Assembly: GCF_003610995.1 (NCBI RefSeq) | Contig: NZ_CP032543.1 | Location: 2,356,001 to 2,420,000, forward strand | Reading direction: 5' to 3' | Source of the DNA: Streptomyces griseus subsp. griseus | GTDB taxonomy: Bacteria > Actinomycetota > Actinomycetes > Streptomycetales > Streptomycetaceae | Length of the DNA: 64,000 nt | Shown here: positions 1 to 9,725 of the stretch, piece by piece | Numbering within the stretch: the first letter of the stretch is position 1 | Layout: every line of letters begins with the position of its first letter | Program-made: the position numbers and the translations under genes | Notes under the pieces: model-generated | What the model was told of the DNA's origin: nothing | What the model saw: only the letters and a program-made list of their open reading frames with translations | The model's database searches: none

Positions 1-2
1 CC

Positions 3-731
3 TACCTCACGCTCCTCCAGCGCCAGCGCGCCGCCGCGGTCGTCCTCACCGGCGGCGCGGTGGAGAGCCCGGACCACCAGGCCGCCATGTCCGTGAAGCT
101 GGCCAAGATGGCGGACGCGGGCACCCGGATCGTCTTCTGCGGGCGGCCCCCGCTCCCCGACGGGGACGCGCTCGTCGCCGCGCTCGCCTTCGACAACCGG
201 GGCGGCGGGCGGCGGTTGACCGAGCACCTGATCTCGCTGGGCCACCGCAGGATCGGCTACGTCGCCGGGCCGCCCGAACGGACCACCACCCGGCACCGGC
301 TGGAGGGCCACCGCGAGGCCCTGCGGGGCGCCGGACTCGACACGGTGCCCGAGGACGAGGAGCGGCTCACCGTGCACGGGCCCTACGACCGGCGCTCCGG
401 GTACGAGGCCACCCTCGAGATACTGCGCCGCGAACCGGGCGTGACGGCGATCGTCGCCGCCAACGACACCGTGGCGCTGGGCGCTTGCGCCGCCGTACGG
501 GACCAGGGGCTGCGCATCCCGCAGGACATCTCGGTGGCGGGCTTCGACGACCTGCCGTTCTCGGTGGACGCGGTCCCGGCGCTGACGACCGTACGGCTGC
601 CGCTCTTCGAGGCGGGGGCGCGGGCCGGGCGGCTCGCCATGGGCAAGGAGAACCCGCCGCCTGGCGGAATCGCCACCATCGCCGCCGAGTTGATGATCCG
701 GGGGTCGACGGCCCCGCCCCGGGTGGGGTGA
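3..731 (+). CDS. LacI-family transcriptional regulator, C-terminal part (5' end outside window)
   Basis: The visible part is the periplasmic-binding-protein-like sensor domain of a LacI/GalR repressor; the N-terminal helix-turn-helix lies before base 1. Recognisable blocks are the 'FDNRGGGRRLTEHL' type loop, 'LGHRRIGYVAG', the central 'AIVAANDTVALGA' segment, 'VAGFDDLPFS', and the C-terminal 'LMIRGSTAPP' that ends most family members. Such proteins bind a sugar or related ligand and release operator DNA. The target cannot be read from this window; the nearest downstream gene starts 500 bp away and is probably unrelated. The frame is open from base 3. Family assignment is firm; the ligand is unknown. 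Confidence 0.9.
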   Translation, partial: YLTLLQRQRAAAVVLTGGAVESPDHQAAMSVKLAKMADAGTRIVFCGRPPLPDGDALVAALAFDNRGGGRRLTEHLISLGHRRIGYVAGPPERTTTRHRLEGHREALRGAGLDTVPEDEERLTVHGPYDRRSGYEATLEILRREPGVTAIVAANDTVALGACAAVRDQGLRIPQDISVAGFDDLPFSVDAVPALTTVRLPLFEAGARAGRLAMGKENPPPGGIATIAAELMIRGSTAPPRVG

Positions 732-1231
732 GGCCCCCGGGGTGAGTCCCCCTGGGGCGAGGCCTCCGGTCGGGCTCAATCCGCTTCGCCGCGAGGCCGG
801 TTGTCCGCCTTCACGCTACCGCCACGCCTTCCCCCGTCGGTACCTTCACCTGGCCGTCACACACGTGCCAGTCGGGGACCCAGCTCAGGAGCGGGCCGGT
901 CGGAATGAACACCAGACACCTCATGGCCTTCGCAGAAGTCGCCACGTGCCCGGCCCTGGCCCGGGTCTGCGTCACGCTCGCGGCGCGGGGGGAGGCTCTT
1001 GCCCGGGTCTTCGGCCCCGGCGGCCTCTCCTACGGCCGGGATCTGCGGCGCAGAGTCGGCCGGGGCAGGGCTGTCCCCGGACCGCTGAACCAGGCAGGGC
1101 ACTGAGCGCACCCAGCTGGCCCACGGGCCGGGAGCGAAAGATGGGGGCAACTCCCCCATGCGCCAGAGGAGTCCCCCCTCCAGGATGGTTCGTGAGCGGT
1201 CCGGTGGGCCGCTCCCGACCTGGGAGGTGCG
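732..1231. other. Intergenic region upstream of lanM
   Basis: About 500 bp without a convincing gene. A short frame (905-1105, 66 codons) is open but has a weak ribosome site and no family resemblance. The stretch should hold the lanM promoter. A small perfect hairpin lies at 1141-1159, and GGGAGG just before 1232 serves as the lanM ribosome site. Confidence 0.5.
1141..1159 (+). promoter_or_regulatory. Hairpin in lanM leader
   Basis: Perfect 7-bp stem ATGGGGG/CCCCCAT with loop CAACT, about 70 bp before the lanM start. A near-identical stem (GCCCCCA/TGGGGGC, loop CAACA) occurs after the LAL regulator at 7723-7741. It could be a terminator of leader transcripts or a transcript-stabilising hairpin. 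The role is inferred. Confidence 0.3.
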
Positions 1232-4200
1232 ATGGAGAAGGAACTGATCGGCAGCGGCGGTACGGGGGCCGCTGCCCGTCCCGCCCTCCCGGGCACGAAC
1301 GGGTCCGTCGTGTCCGCCCGGTCCGCCGCTGCCGGGTCCCTCGCCTCCTCTCCGTCGGCCGCAGCGGCCGTCACGGCGGCGGAAGCCGCACGTACGAACC
1401 ACCTCCCCACGAACGCGGCGAGCAAGCCGAACGCCACCGGCGCAGGCACCGGCGCTGGCAGCACCACGCCCGGCACCGGCCCCTGGTGGCTCCCCGGCGT
1501 CGTCGGGGAACCGCCCCTGTGCGAGCCCGACTGGGTCGCCTTCGTGCGGGCCGTCATCGCCGACGCGCCGCCCCGGGCCGTCGTCGCCGAGCGGGACTAC
1601 CCCGGCCTCACCGGATTCGCCCTCGTCGTGGCCCCGTTCGCCGAGCGGGCCGCCGGGCGGCTGCTGACCTCACCGTCGAACAACGCCGTACGGGCCGGGA
1701 ACGCCGTCGGGCTCGCCCCCGTACTGGAGGACTTCCGCTCCCACCTGGTCCGGCGGCTGGCCCGGCTCGCGGCCCGGACACTCGTGCTGGAACTGCACAA
1801 GGCGCGGCGGGCGGGACGGCTGGCCGGGGAGGCGCCCGAGGAGCGGTTCCGCGACTTCCTGCGGCGGACGGCGGGGCGGGACGGGCTCGCGGCCTTCCTC
1901 ACCTCCTATCCCGTGCTGGCCCGCATCCTGGCCCGGACGAGCCTGGCCGCCGCCGACGCCTTCACCGAGATGCTCGGCCGGCTCGCCGACGACCGGGAGC
2001 TGCTGGCCGCCTCCGGTGTGCTGGGCGACCGGGGGGCGGAGGGCGCCGGTCGCGGGCCGGTGGCGCTGACCGGGGTCGAGGCCGGTGCGGGCGACAGCCA
2101 CCGCGGGGGCCGCTCGGTGATGCTGCTGCGGTTCACCGACGGCACCCGGCTGGTCTACAAGCCGCGCCCGCTCGCGGCGCACCGGCACTTCAACTCCCTG
2201 GTGGAATGGTTCGGTTCGCTGCCCGGCACACCCGGCCTGCGGGCGCTGCGGGTGCTGGACCGGGGTGACTACGGGTGGGTGGAGTTCGTCGAGGAGCGGC
2301 CCTGCACCTCGACCGCCGAGACCCATCTCTTCTACCGGCGCCAGGGCGCGCTGCTGGCCCTGCTCCATCTGCTGGACGGCACCGATCTGCACCAGGAGAA
2401 CCTGATCGCCTGCGGGTCGCACCCGGTCCTGGTCGATGTGGAGACCCTCTTCCACCCGCCGCTCACCCAGGCGCACTCGGCCGACCCCGCCGCCCGCGCC
2501 CTGCACGACTCGGTCCACCGGGTCGGGCTGCTGCCGCAGCTGCTGGTCGGGGACTCGGCGGCTCTCGACGTCTCCGCGATCGGCGGTGGCCGGGCCGCCT
2601 CCTCCCCGATCGAAACCGCCGACTGGGCGGACGCGGGCACGGACACGATGCGGCTGGTACGGCGCTCCGCGCGGTTCACCGAGTCCGCCAACCGGCCCCG
2701 GCTGGACGGGGTTCCCGCCGACCCGTCGGCGTACACCGACTCCCTCTGCGAGGGGTTCCGCGTCGGCTACACCGCCATCAGCGACTACCGCGACGAACTG
2801 CTCGGCAAGCGCGGCCTGTTGACGGACTTCGCGGGCGACGAGGTACGGGTCGTGCCCCGGCCGACCTGGGCCTACACCACGCTGCTGGACGAGTCGACCC
2901 ACCCCGACCTGATGCGGGACGCCACCGAACGCGACCAGGTCCTCTCCCTGTTGCGCACCCCCGCCCTGGGCGTGCCGGCGCTGCCCGGGCTGGAGGACGA
3001 GGAGATCGAGGAGCTGTGGAACGGCGATGTGCCGGTCTTCCTCACCCGGCCCGGCTCCAGCGATCTGTGGAGCGGCACCGGGCGCGGGGTGCCCGTCGCA
3101 CCCGGCCCCACCGGGCTCGCCCGGGTCGAAGAGAAGGTGCGGGCCATGGACTCGGTGGACCGCCAGGACCAGGAGCGGATCATCCGGGCCGCCATGGTGT
3201 CCACCTCCCCCGAACCGCCGCACCGGGCGGAGGACGGCACGCGGGCCCGTACGGCCGCGACGGCCCCCGAGCCGGAGCAACTCCTCTCCGCCGCACGCTC
3301 GGTGGGTGACCAGCTCGTCTCGCTCGCCTACCGGCACGAGACCCGCACCAACTGGATCGGCCTGGAGCTGCTGGGCGAGCGCTACTGGCGGCTCGCACCG
3401 ATGGCGGCCGACCTCGCCGGCGGCTACACCGGTCCCGCGCTCTTCCTCGCCCAGCTGGCCGCCCTCTCCGGCGCCGAGCGGTACGCCGAGGCGGCCCGCG
3501 AGGCGCTGGCCCCGGTGCCCGGGCTGCTGGACGCGCTGCACGGCCGGGTGGACGACCTCGCGGTGCTGGGTTCGGGGGCCTTCGCGGGCCTCGGCGGCAT
3601 CGCGTACGCCCTGGCCGAGGTGGGCTCGCTCCTCGACGACCTCACGGTCCTGGAGCTGGCGGGTCCGGCGACCCGGCTGGCCTGCGCGGCGGGCGCCGCC
3701 GAGAACGGGTACGGGGTGCGCGGCGGCGCGGCCGGCGGGCTGGTCTCGCTGCTCGCGGTGCACCGCACCACCGGCCGGGCCGAGGCCTGGCGGGGCGCCG
3801 AGCGCTGCGCCGAACGGCTCGCCGTCGCACCGCTCCCGGCCTCCGGGGGCTTCGCGGAGGGGGCCGCGGGCATCGGCTGGGCGCTGCTGCGCTTCTCCGC
3901 GGCGGGCGGCGGTGAGCAGTACCGTACGGCGGGACTGCGGGCCCTGCGCCGGGCGACCGTCGAGGTGACGGGGGGCCGGGCCTGGTGCGAGGGGGCCGCG
4001 GGAGTGGCCCTCGCCGTCGCGGACAGCCCGGACGCGCTCGCCGACCCGGACCTGTCCGGCTGGCTGGCGGAGCGGGCCGGAGAGCTGGCGGACTGCGCGC
4101 CGCTCGCCGACGACAGCCTCTGCCACGGCGAGCTCGGCCTGCTGGAGCTGCTCGGCCACCCGGCGCTGACCGGTGACCGCGCCCCGTGGGTGCGCCGGGC

Positions 4201-4378
4201 CGGGACGCTGCTGGCCGCCGCCGACCGGGAGGGGCCGCGCTGCGGGACCCCCGGACACGTACCGCACCCGGGGCTGCTCACCGGCCTCTCGGGCATCGGG
4301 CACGGACTGCTGCGGGCGGGGTTCCCCGACCGGATCGGCTCCGCACTGCTCCTCCACCCGTCCGCGGGGGTCGCCTAG
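1232..4378 (+). CDS. lanM: Class II lanthipeptide synthetase LanM
   Basis: Bifunctional enzyme that phosphorylates and eliminates Ser/Thr in a precursor peptide, then catalyses cyclisation. It has 1048 aa, normal for LanM. The first ~95 residues are Ala/Ser/Thr/Gly-rich and look disordered. The dehydratase domain (about 150-650) shows LVYKPR (Lys310), DGTDLHQENLI (His387, Glu389, Asn390) and VLVDVETLFHP (Asp402, Glu404), the kinase-like active-site set of the family. The LanC-like cyclase (about 690-1040) keeps all three zinc ligands: Cys919 in AWCEGAAG and Cys964-His965 in LCHGELG. ATG follows TGGGAGGTGCG. The enzyme looks intact, yet the peptide encoded 150 bp downstream has no cysteine, so its true substrate or product type is open. 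Confidence 0.95.
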   Translation: MEKELIGSGGTGAAARPALPGTNGSVVSARSAAAGSLASSPSAAAAVTAAEAARTNHLPTNAASKPNATGAGTGAGSTTPGTGPWWLPGVVGEPPLCEPDWVAFVRAVIADAPPRAVVAERDYPGLTGFALVVAPFAERAAGRLLTSPSNNAVRAGNAVGLAPVLEDFRSHLVRRLARLAARTLVLELHKARRAGRLAGEAPEERFRDFLRRTAGRDGLAAFLTSYPVLARILARTSLAAADAFTEMLGRLADDRELLAASGVLGDRGAEGAGRGPVALTGVEAGAGDSHRGGRSVMLLRFTDGTRLVYKPRPLAAHRHFNSLVEWFGSLPGTPGLRALRVLDRGDYGWVEFVEERPCTSTAETHLFYRRQGALLALLHLLDGTDLHQENLIACGSHPVLVDVETLFHPPLTQAHSADPAARALHDSVHRVGLLPQLLVGDSAALDVSAIGGGRAASSPIETADWADAGTDTMRLVRRSARFTESANRPRLDGVPADPSAYTDSLCEGFRVGYTAISDYRDELLGKRGLLTDFAGDEVRVVPRPTWAYTTLLDESTHPDLMRDATERDQVLSLLRTPALGVPALPGLEDEEIEELWNGDVPVFLTRPGSSDLWSGTGRGVPVAPGPTGLARVEEKVRAMDSVDRQDQERIIRAAMVSTSPEPPHRAEDGTRARTAATAPEPEQLLSAARSVGDQLVSLAYRHETRTNWIGLELLGERYWRLAPMAADLAGGYTGPALFLAQLAALSGAERYAEAAREALAPVPGLLDALHGRVDDLAVLGSGAFAGLGGIAYALAEVGSLLDDLTVLELAGPATRLACAAGAAENGYGVRGGAAGGLVSLLAVHRTTGRAEAWRGAERCAERLAVAPLPASGGFAEGAAGIGWALLRFSAAGGGEQYRTAGLRALRRATVEVTGGRAWCEGAAGVALAVADSPDALADPDLSGWLAERAGELADCAPLADDSLCHGELGLLELLGHPALTGDRAPWVRRAGTLLAAADREGPRCGTPGHVPHPGLLTGLSGIGHGLLRAGFPDRIGSALLLHPSAGVA

Positions 4379-4527
4379 ACCGGCACCCTGCGACTGTTAT
4401 CAGCCGTTCCGGCTCTTCACCGCGGACCGGCACCTTTACCCAACCCGTTGTCGACCTACTGTCAGAAACCCTTCTTTCAGCGTTCATTCGGTTCAGAATT
4501 CACTACTCGGCAGAGAATGAGGCAGAG

Positions 4528-4722
4528 ATGACGCACATCAGCGAATCGGCGATGCAGGGATCCGGCACGTCCGCCCACGAGGGCGCTTACGACCACCCGG
4601 CCGGGCAGATATCCCTGGGTATCGGCGGCGGGCTGGGGATGCGCAGCAGACTCCTCAGCGCCTCGGAGGGCGAGGCCGGCAACACCATCGACCTTCCGTG
4701 GACCACCATGATTCCCCTTTAA
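4528..4722 (+). CDS. Candidate LanM precursor peptide, cysteine-free
   Basis: Short gene of 64 codons between lanM and the LAL regulator, preceded by an AT-richer 150-bp segment that probably holds its promoter. The start has a GAGGCAG ribosome site. The peptide begins MTHISESAMQGSG, has a Gly-rich middle (LGIGGGLGM) that could be a leader cleavage zone, and ends GNTIDLPWTTMIPL. It holds many Ser and Thr but no Cys. Position and size are those of a LanM substrate, but thioether rings cannot form within it; it might be only dehydrated, or be modified with another nucleophile. It could alternatively be an unrelated small protein. Assignment as precursor is inferred from context only. Confidence 0.6.
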   Translation: MTHISESAMQGSGTSAHEGAYDHPAGQISLGIGGGLGMRSRLLSASEGEAGNTIDLPWTTMIPL

Positions 4723-4794
4723 CCACTGTTCTGGGCCGCATTGTGACGTATTGAGCCACTGCCGGATGAGTTACGACTCAAGTAGCCTGCGGCC

Positions 4795-7710
4795 ATGCGT
4801 GCCACTTCGCCGGTCATCGTCGGGCGGGACGAGGAGATCGGCCTGCTGAGCAGCGCCCTGGACGCCGTGCAACGGCGTTCAGGGCGCGCCTTGTTCTTCC
4901 TCGGCGAGGCGGGGATCGGCAAATCCCGGCTGGTGGGTGAGTGCGCCTACCGGGCCTACGGGCTGAACATGCCGGTGCTGCGCGGCCGTGCCACGTCGAC
5001 CGGGCTCGTGGTCCCTTTCCGGCCACTCGTGGAAGCCCTCTCCTCCCGCTTCCGGGCCGCCGGCACCCCGACCGACCCCGAGCTGGCCCCGTACCACCCG
5101 GCGCTGGCCCGGCTGGTCCCCGAATGGCGCCAGGAGGCCTCCCCCGGCTATCCGGAGACCGTCGTGGAGCTGGCGGAGGCGTTGCTGCGGCTGCTGTCCG
5201 TGCTGGGCCGGGAGTCCGGCTGCGCGATCCTGCTGGAGGACCTGCACGACAGCGACACGGAGACCGTCGCGGTGGTCGAGTACGTCATCGACAACCTGGC
5301 CGACCTGCCGATCCTGCTCCTGGGGACGCTGCGCCCGGAGCCGGGGGCCGCACTCGATCTCGTACGGTCCGCGGAGCGCCGCCAGGCCGCCACCGTCAAG
5401 GAGCTGAAGCCGCTCGCCGAGGATCAGATGCGGGCGCTGACCGGTGCGTGCCTGGAGGCGGCGCCCGAGGAGATACCCCCGGTGGTGCACCAGCGGTTGG
5501 CCGAACGCGCGGGGGGCAACCCGTACTTGGTGGAAGTCCTGCTGGCCGACCTGCTGGACACCGATCAGTTGCGCCGGGCGGACGGCGGCTGGGAGGCGGC
5601 CGACGATCCCGGCGGGCCGGTCCCCTCAGGGATCGTACGGAGCTGGACGCGCAGACTCGACCGGCTGGACGAGCCGGTCCGGGAGCTGTTACTCGCGGCG
5701 GCCACCCTGGGCGGCCAGTTCTCGGTCTCCGTGCTCCAGACCGTCACCGGTTTCGAGGACCGGGCGCTCTTCACCCATCTGCGGTCCGCCGTCGAGGCGG
5801 GTGTGATCGCCCCCGACGGCGCCGCCCCCGACCGGTACGCCTTCCGCCACTCGCTGACCGCCGAGGCCCTGATCTCCTCGCTCGCCCCGGCCGAGCGCGC
5901 CTCGCTCGCCCGCCGCGCCGCCGTGGCGGTGGAGCACTCCGGGCACCCGCTCGACGAGGACGGGCAGCAGCTCGTCGCCTCCCTCCATCTGGCCGCGGGC
6001 AACCGCTCGGGCGCGGCCCTGCGGTTCGCGGAGGCCGGGAGACGGATGCTCGCCTCAGGGGCCCACGGTTCGGCCGTGGTGCTGCTGGAGCGGGCCTGCC
6101 CCCTGGCCGCCGACGCCGACCGGGCCGCCATCGCCGAGTCCCTGGCGGTCGCCCGGGCCGAGGGCGGCGACCTGGACGCCGCGCTGGAGCTGGCCGAGAC
6201 GCTGCCTCCGGTGCCCGCGCGCACCGAGGCCGCCGACCGGCGCGGCGAGGTCCACGTCAAGATCGCCTGGGTGGCGGTGATGGCCGAGCGGGCGGCCGAC
6301 GCGGCCCGTCAGATCGACGCCGCCCGCACCCTGCTCGGCCATGAGCCGGCGCCCGGCCGCCGGGCCGCGCTCGCCGTCGCCGACGCCCACCTGGCCCTGC
6401 TCCCCGGGCAGGAGCACCGATGCCCCTCGGAGACCGAGCGGGCCGCCCGCGAGGCTGCGGAGATCGCCGAGGCCGAAGGGCTGCCCGTGGTGGCCTGCCA
6501 GGCCTGGCAGCTGCTGGCGCTGCTGCTGCGCGAGAAGGGGTTCGACGAGGCGGACGCCTGTCTGGAGCGGATGCTCGCGCTCTCCACCGATCACGATCTG
6601 CCCGTCTGGCGGGTGGAGGCCCTGGTGCGGCTCGGGGCCAACGCCTTCATGCGGACCGGGGACGCCTCCCGGCTGCGCTCGGCGCGGGCGGCGGCCACCG
6701 AGCTGGGCGCGCTGCTGCTGACCCAGACGGTGGACGGGCTGCTCGCCATGAACACGGTGCTGTGCGCCCGTTGGGACGAGGCGCAGGAGATCATCGACCG
6801 TTCGCTGGAGGCCAGCGCCCGGGTCGGCAACCTCTCCGCCCACCGCTATCTGCTGCTCTCCGCCGCCACGATGGCCGCGCACCGGGGACGGCGGCGGGAC
6901 ATGGACCGCGCACTGGCCGCGTTCCGGCGGGCAGGCGGCGAGCAATCGCTTCTCGTGCCGCACCAGTTGGGGCTGTGCAAGGCGATCGGCGCGCTGCTGG
7001 AGGAGGACCGCGGGCGGGCGCTGGAGGGGCTGGACGCGGTGCAGGCCTGGGAGCGGGACCACCCCAGCTACTTCTACCTGAGCGGGAGTTACGGGCTGCG
7101 CCCCTTCCTGCGGGTGCTGGCCGGGGCGGCGGACCGGGAGGAGTACGAGGCCGTACGTGCCTCGCCGGGGGCCGGGCTGGCCTGGAACGGGCAGTTCCTG
7201 GAGCTGGCCGACGCGGTGCTGCTGGGCCGCTCCGGCGACCGGGCCGGGGCGGCCCGCCTGGTGGACGCCTTCGACACCCGCTCCACCCCCTTCCCGGTCG
7301 CCCGCCACCTCGGCCTGCGGCTGGTCGCGGACGCGGCCCAAGCCGACGGGTGGGGCGAGCCGGTCGCCTGGCTGCGGCGGGCCGAGGAGTTCTTCTACGG
7401 GGTCGGGGCGCAGGTGGTCGCCTCCGCGTGCCGGGCGGCGCTGCGGCAGGCCGGGGCGAGCGTCACCCAGCACCGGGGCGGCTGGGACCGCATCCCGCTG
7501 TCGCTGCGGACCAGCGGGGTGACTCCGCGCGAGTACGAGGTGTTCGTGCTGCTCCCGGAGCGGCCCGGCAACCAGCAGATCGCCCGGCGGCTCTCCATCT
7601 CGCCGCGCACGGTGGAGAAGCACATGGCCAGCCTGCTCAGCAAGACCGGGCGCGCGGACCGCTCGGCGCTGTGCGAGTTCGCGGCGGAGTGCGCGGTGGA
7701 GCCGGCCTGA
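4795..7710 (+). CDS. LAL-type LuxR transcriptional regulator with AAA/STAND ATPase domain
   Basis: 971-aa large ATP-binding LuxR regulator. It opens with PVIVGRDEEIGLL and a Walker A motif GEAGIGKSR (Lys43), followed by Walker B-like AILLEDLHDSD, a long TPR-like helical middle, and a C-terminal LuxR helix-turn-helix at about 905-960 (GVTPREYEVFVLL, NQQIARRLSISPRTVEKHM). Proteins of this class commonly act as cluster-situated activators of specialised metabolism. The gene lies 72 bp after the candidate precursor and before a SARP gene, so a role in the lanthipeptide genes is likely but not shown. No good ribosome site precedes the ATG; a leaderless transcript is possible. A terminator-like hairpin follows at 7723. 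Confidence 0.92.
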   Translation: MRATSPVIVGRDEEIGLLSSALDAVQRRSGRALFFLGEAGIGKSRLVGECAYRAYGLNMPVLRGRATSTGLVVPFRPLVEALSSRFRAAGTPTDPELAPYHPALARLVPEWRQEASPGYPETVVELAEALLRLLSVLGRESGCAILLEDLHDSDTETVAVVEYVIDNLADLPILLLGTLRPEPGAALDLVRSAERRQAATVKELKPLAEDQMRALTGACLEAAPEEIPPVVHQRLAERAGGNPYLVEVLLADLLDTDQLRRADGGWEAADDPGGPVPSGIVRSWTRRLDRLDEPVRELLLAAATLGGQFSVSVLQTVTGFEDRALFTHLRSAVEAGVIAPDGAAPDRYAFRHSLTAEALISSLAPAERASLARRAAVAVEHSGHPLDEDGQQLVASLHLAAGNRSGAALRFAEAGRRMLASGAHGSAVVLLERACPLAADADRAAIAESLAVARAEGGDLDAALELAETLPPVPARTEAADRRGEVHVKIAWVAVMAERAADAARQIDAARTLLGHEPAPGRRAALAVADAHLALLPGQEHRCPSETERAAREAAEIAEAEGLPVVACQAWQLLALLLREKGFDEADACLERMLALSTDHDLPVWRVEALVRLGANAFMRTGDASRLRSARAAATELGALLLTQTVDGLLAMNTVLCARWDEAQEIIDRSLEASARVGNLSAHRYLLLSAATMAAHRGRRRDMDRALAAFRRAGGEQSLLVPHQLGLCKAIGALLEEDRGRALEGLDAVQAWERDHPSYFYLSGSYGLRPFLRVLAGAADREEYEAVRASPGAGLAWNGQFLELADAVLLGRSGDRAGAARLVDAFDTRSTPFPVARHLGLRLVADAAQADGWGEPVAWLRRAEEFFYGVGAQVVASACRAALRQAGASVTQHRGGWDRIPLSLRTSGVTPREYEVFVLLPERPGNQQIARRLSISPRTVEKHMASLLSKTGRADRSALCEFAAECAVEPA

Positions 7711-7722
7711 GGCCGCACCCGT

Positions 7723-7741
7723 GCCCCCACAACATGGGGGC
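7723..7741 (+). terminator. Hairpin after LAL regulator
   Basis: Perfect 7-bp GC-rich stem (GCCCCCA/TGGGGGC) with a CAACA loop, 13 bp after the stop codon of the LAL gene. There is no T run, which is usual for Streptomyces terminators. Confidence 0.5.
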
Positions 7742-7874
7742 TCGGGGCGCTTTCGGTCGGGTCTACCGGCGGAACATGCGGGCTGTCCCCCGATGTGCCG
7801 GTCTGCGTACGGCTCCAGGATCGAAGGGTACGTACGGCAGTCTGCCGCCCGTCCCCGCTTCCGGAGGCCCGCTG

Positions 7875-9725
7875 ATGATCCGACCTCCCGCCCGCCCGGC
7901 CCCCGGTGCGGTGTACTTCTCGCTCCTCGGTCCGCTCACCGCCGTACGGGACGGCCGTCCGCTCCCGCTCGGGCCGCGCAAACAGCGCCTCGTCCTCGCC
8001 ACCTTGCTCGCGCGCCCCAACACCCCTGTGCCCGTCGACGTGTTGACCGACGCGGTGTGGCCCGACGACCCGCCGCGCACCGCGCGCAAGAACCTCCAGG
8101 TGTACGTGAGCGCCGCCCGCGCCCTGCTCGGCGGCGACGGACGGGACCGGGTCGTCCACGGCTGCGGCGGCTACCGGCTCACCATCGACGAGGGCGAGCT
8201 GGACACCCTGCGCTTCCGCTCGCTGGCCCGGGCCGGGCGGGCCGCCGGTGAACGCGGCGACCTGCGGAGCGCCGCCCGGCTGCTGCGGGAGGCGCTGGAC
8301 CTGTGGGAGGGGCCGCCCCTGAACGACCTGCGGGACTCCACCGGGGTGGCGGAGGAGGCCGAGCGGCTGGAGGCCCGCTGTCTGACCGTGTACGAGGACT
8401 GGGCCGAGACCGAGATCGAACTCGGCCGGGCCGGCGTCGCGGTGGACGGCCTGCGCGATCTGGTGGAGCGCCACCCGCTGCGGGAGCGGCTGCGGGTGGC
8501 CTGGATGAACTCGCTGCACCAGTCGGGGCGGCAGGCCGAGGCGCTGGCGGTCTACGACGACTACCGGCAGCTGCTGGCACGGGAGTTAGGCCTGGAGCCG
8601 AGTCCGGCGATGGCGGCCCTGTACCGGGCGATGCTGGGCCGGGGCCGCACCGCCCGGCCCCAGGCGGCCGGCCGGGACACCGCGCACGGCACGGCACTGC
8701 CCGCCGCGCCCCGGCACTTCACCGGCCGCCGCGAGGAACTGCGGGAACTGCTGACCCTGTTGGGCTCCCCGGACGAGCGGGTGGTGGTCGTCTCGGGGCC
8801 CGCCGGGTCCGGTAAGTCGGCGCTGGCGCTCCGGGCGGCCCATCTGCTCGGTGACGGCTTCCCCGACGGGCGCTTCCACGTCCGGGTCCGGCGCGAGGAC
8901 GGCTCGGCCCGCACCCCGGCCGAAGTCCTGGGCGAGCTGGGCCGGTCGTGCGGGGTGCGGGTCCCGACGGTTCCGGCGGTGCCGGCCGGTCCGGAGAGCG
9001 GCCCGGCGGCGGTGTCGCAGGGCGCGGAGGACGCCTGGCAGCTCTGGCTGTCGCTGCACCGGGCGCTGGTCGTCCTCGACGACGTACCGGACGAGGCTTT
9101 CGTACGGGGGCTGCTGCCCCGGTCCGGGCCGTCCTCGGTGGTGCTCACGGCACGCGGTCAGCTGGCGGGCCTGGCTCCCGTGCACCGGATCGCCCTGGCG
9201 GCCCTGGCGGACGGCGAGGCGCTGGAGCTGCTGGGCAAGCTGATCGGCCCCGGGCGGCTGCGGACCGACCCGGCGGCGGCCCTGCGGATCGTCCGGGCCT
9301 GCGGGGCGCTGCCGTTGGCGGTCGGGGTGAGCGGGATGCGGCTGGCGGTGCTGCGCCATCTGCCGCTCGCGGAGTACGCGGACCGGCTCGGCGATCCGTC
9401 GGCGGCCCTGGACGAACTGGTCGCCGGGGACGTCTCCGTACGGCTGCGGATGGCGTCCGGCTGGGAGGACCTGTCGCCGGACGGCCGGCGGGCGCTGGGG
9501 CGGCTGGCCGGGCCCGCGCAGGAGGGCGGCTTCACCCTGCACGGGGCGATAGAGGCGCTGGGGTGCGGGGAGCGGGCCGCGATCCGCACCGTCGAGTCGC
9601 TGATCGACGCGGGGGCGGTGACCTCGCCGACCGGCGAGGTCACCGCCCATGCCGCGCTCTACGAGGTGCCGCGGCTGCTCTGTCTGTACGCGCGCGAGCG
9701 CGAGGGGGCGCTCATCCCAGAGTGA
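7875..9725 (+). CDS. SARP-family regulator with NB-ARC ATPase domain (AfsR-like)
   Basis: 616-aa SARP. Residues about 15-105 form an OmpR-like winged helix (FSLLGPLTAVRDGRPLPLG, RKNLQVYVSAARALLGG). Residues about 110-255 form the bacterial transcriptional activation domain (LDLWEGPPLNDL, HPLRERLRVAWMNSLHQSG, RELGLEPSPAM). An NB-ARC ATPase follows with P-loop SGPAGSGKSALALR near residue 313 and an RVVVLDD-like Walker B (ALVVLDDVPDE). It lacks the TPR tail of full AfsR. The start is supported by GGAGG seven bases upstream. Its 3' end overlaps the convergent lanKC by 14 bp. SARPs bind direct heptamer repeats with 11-bp period; such a repeat occurs at 14250-14267. It is a likely pathway activator. 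Confidence 0.93.
   Translation: MIRPPARPAPGAVYFSLLGPLTAVRDGRPLPLGPRKQRLVLATLLARPNTPVPVDVLTDAVWPDDPPRTARKNLQVYVSAARALLGGDGRDRVVHGCGGYRLTIDEGELDTLRFRSLARAGRAAGERGDLRSAARLLREALDLWEGPPLNDLRDSTGVAEEAERLEARCLTVYEDWAETEIELGRAGVAVDGLRDLVERHPLRERLRVAWMNSLHQSGRQAEALAVYDDYRQLLARELGLEPSPAMAALYRAMLGRGRTARPQAAGRDTAHGTALPAAPRHFTGRREELRELLTLLGSPDERVVVVSGPAGSGKSALALRAAHLLGDGFPDGRFHVRVRREDGSARTPAEVLGELGRSCGVRVPTVPAVPAGPESGPAAVSQGAEDAWQLWLSLHRALVVLDDVPDEAFVRGLLPRSGPSSVVLTARGQLAGLAPVHRIALAALADGEALELLGKLIGPGRLRTDPAAALRIVRACGALPLAVGVSGMRLAVLRHLPLAEYADRLGDPSAALDELVAGDVSVRLRMASGWEDLSPDGRRALGRLAGPAQEGGFTLHGAIEALGCGERAAIRTVESLIDAGAVTSPTGEVTAHAALYEVPRLLCLYAREREGALIPE

Noticed and set aside
905..1105. 66-codon open frame upstream of lanM with two Cys, considered as a lanthipeptide precursor
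   Set aside because: Weak ribosome site, Arg/Ala-rich random-looking sequence, both Cys near the middle and no leader-like or core-like segment.
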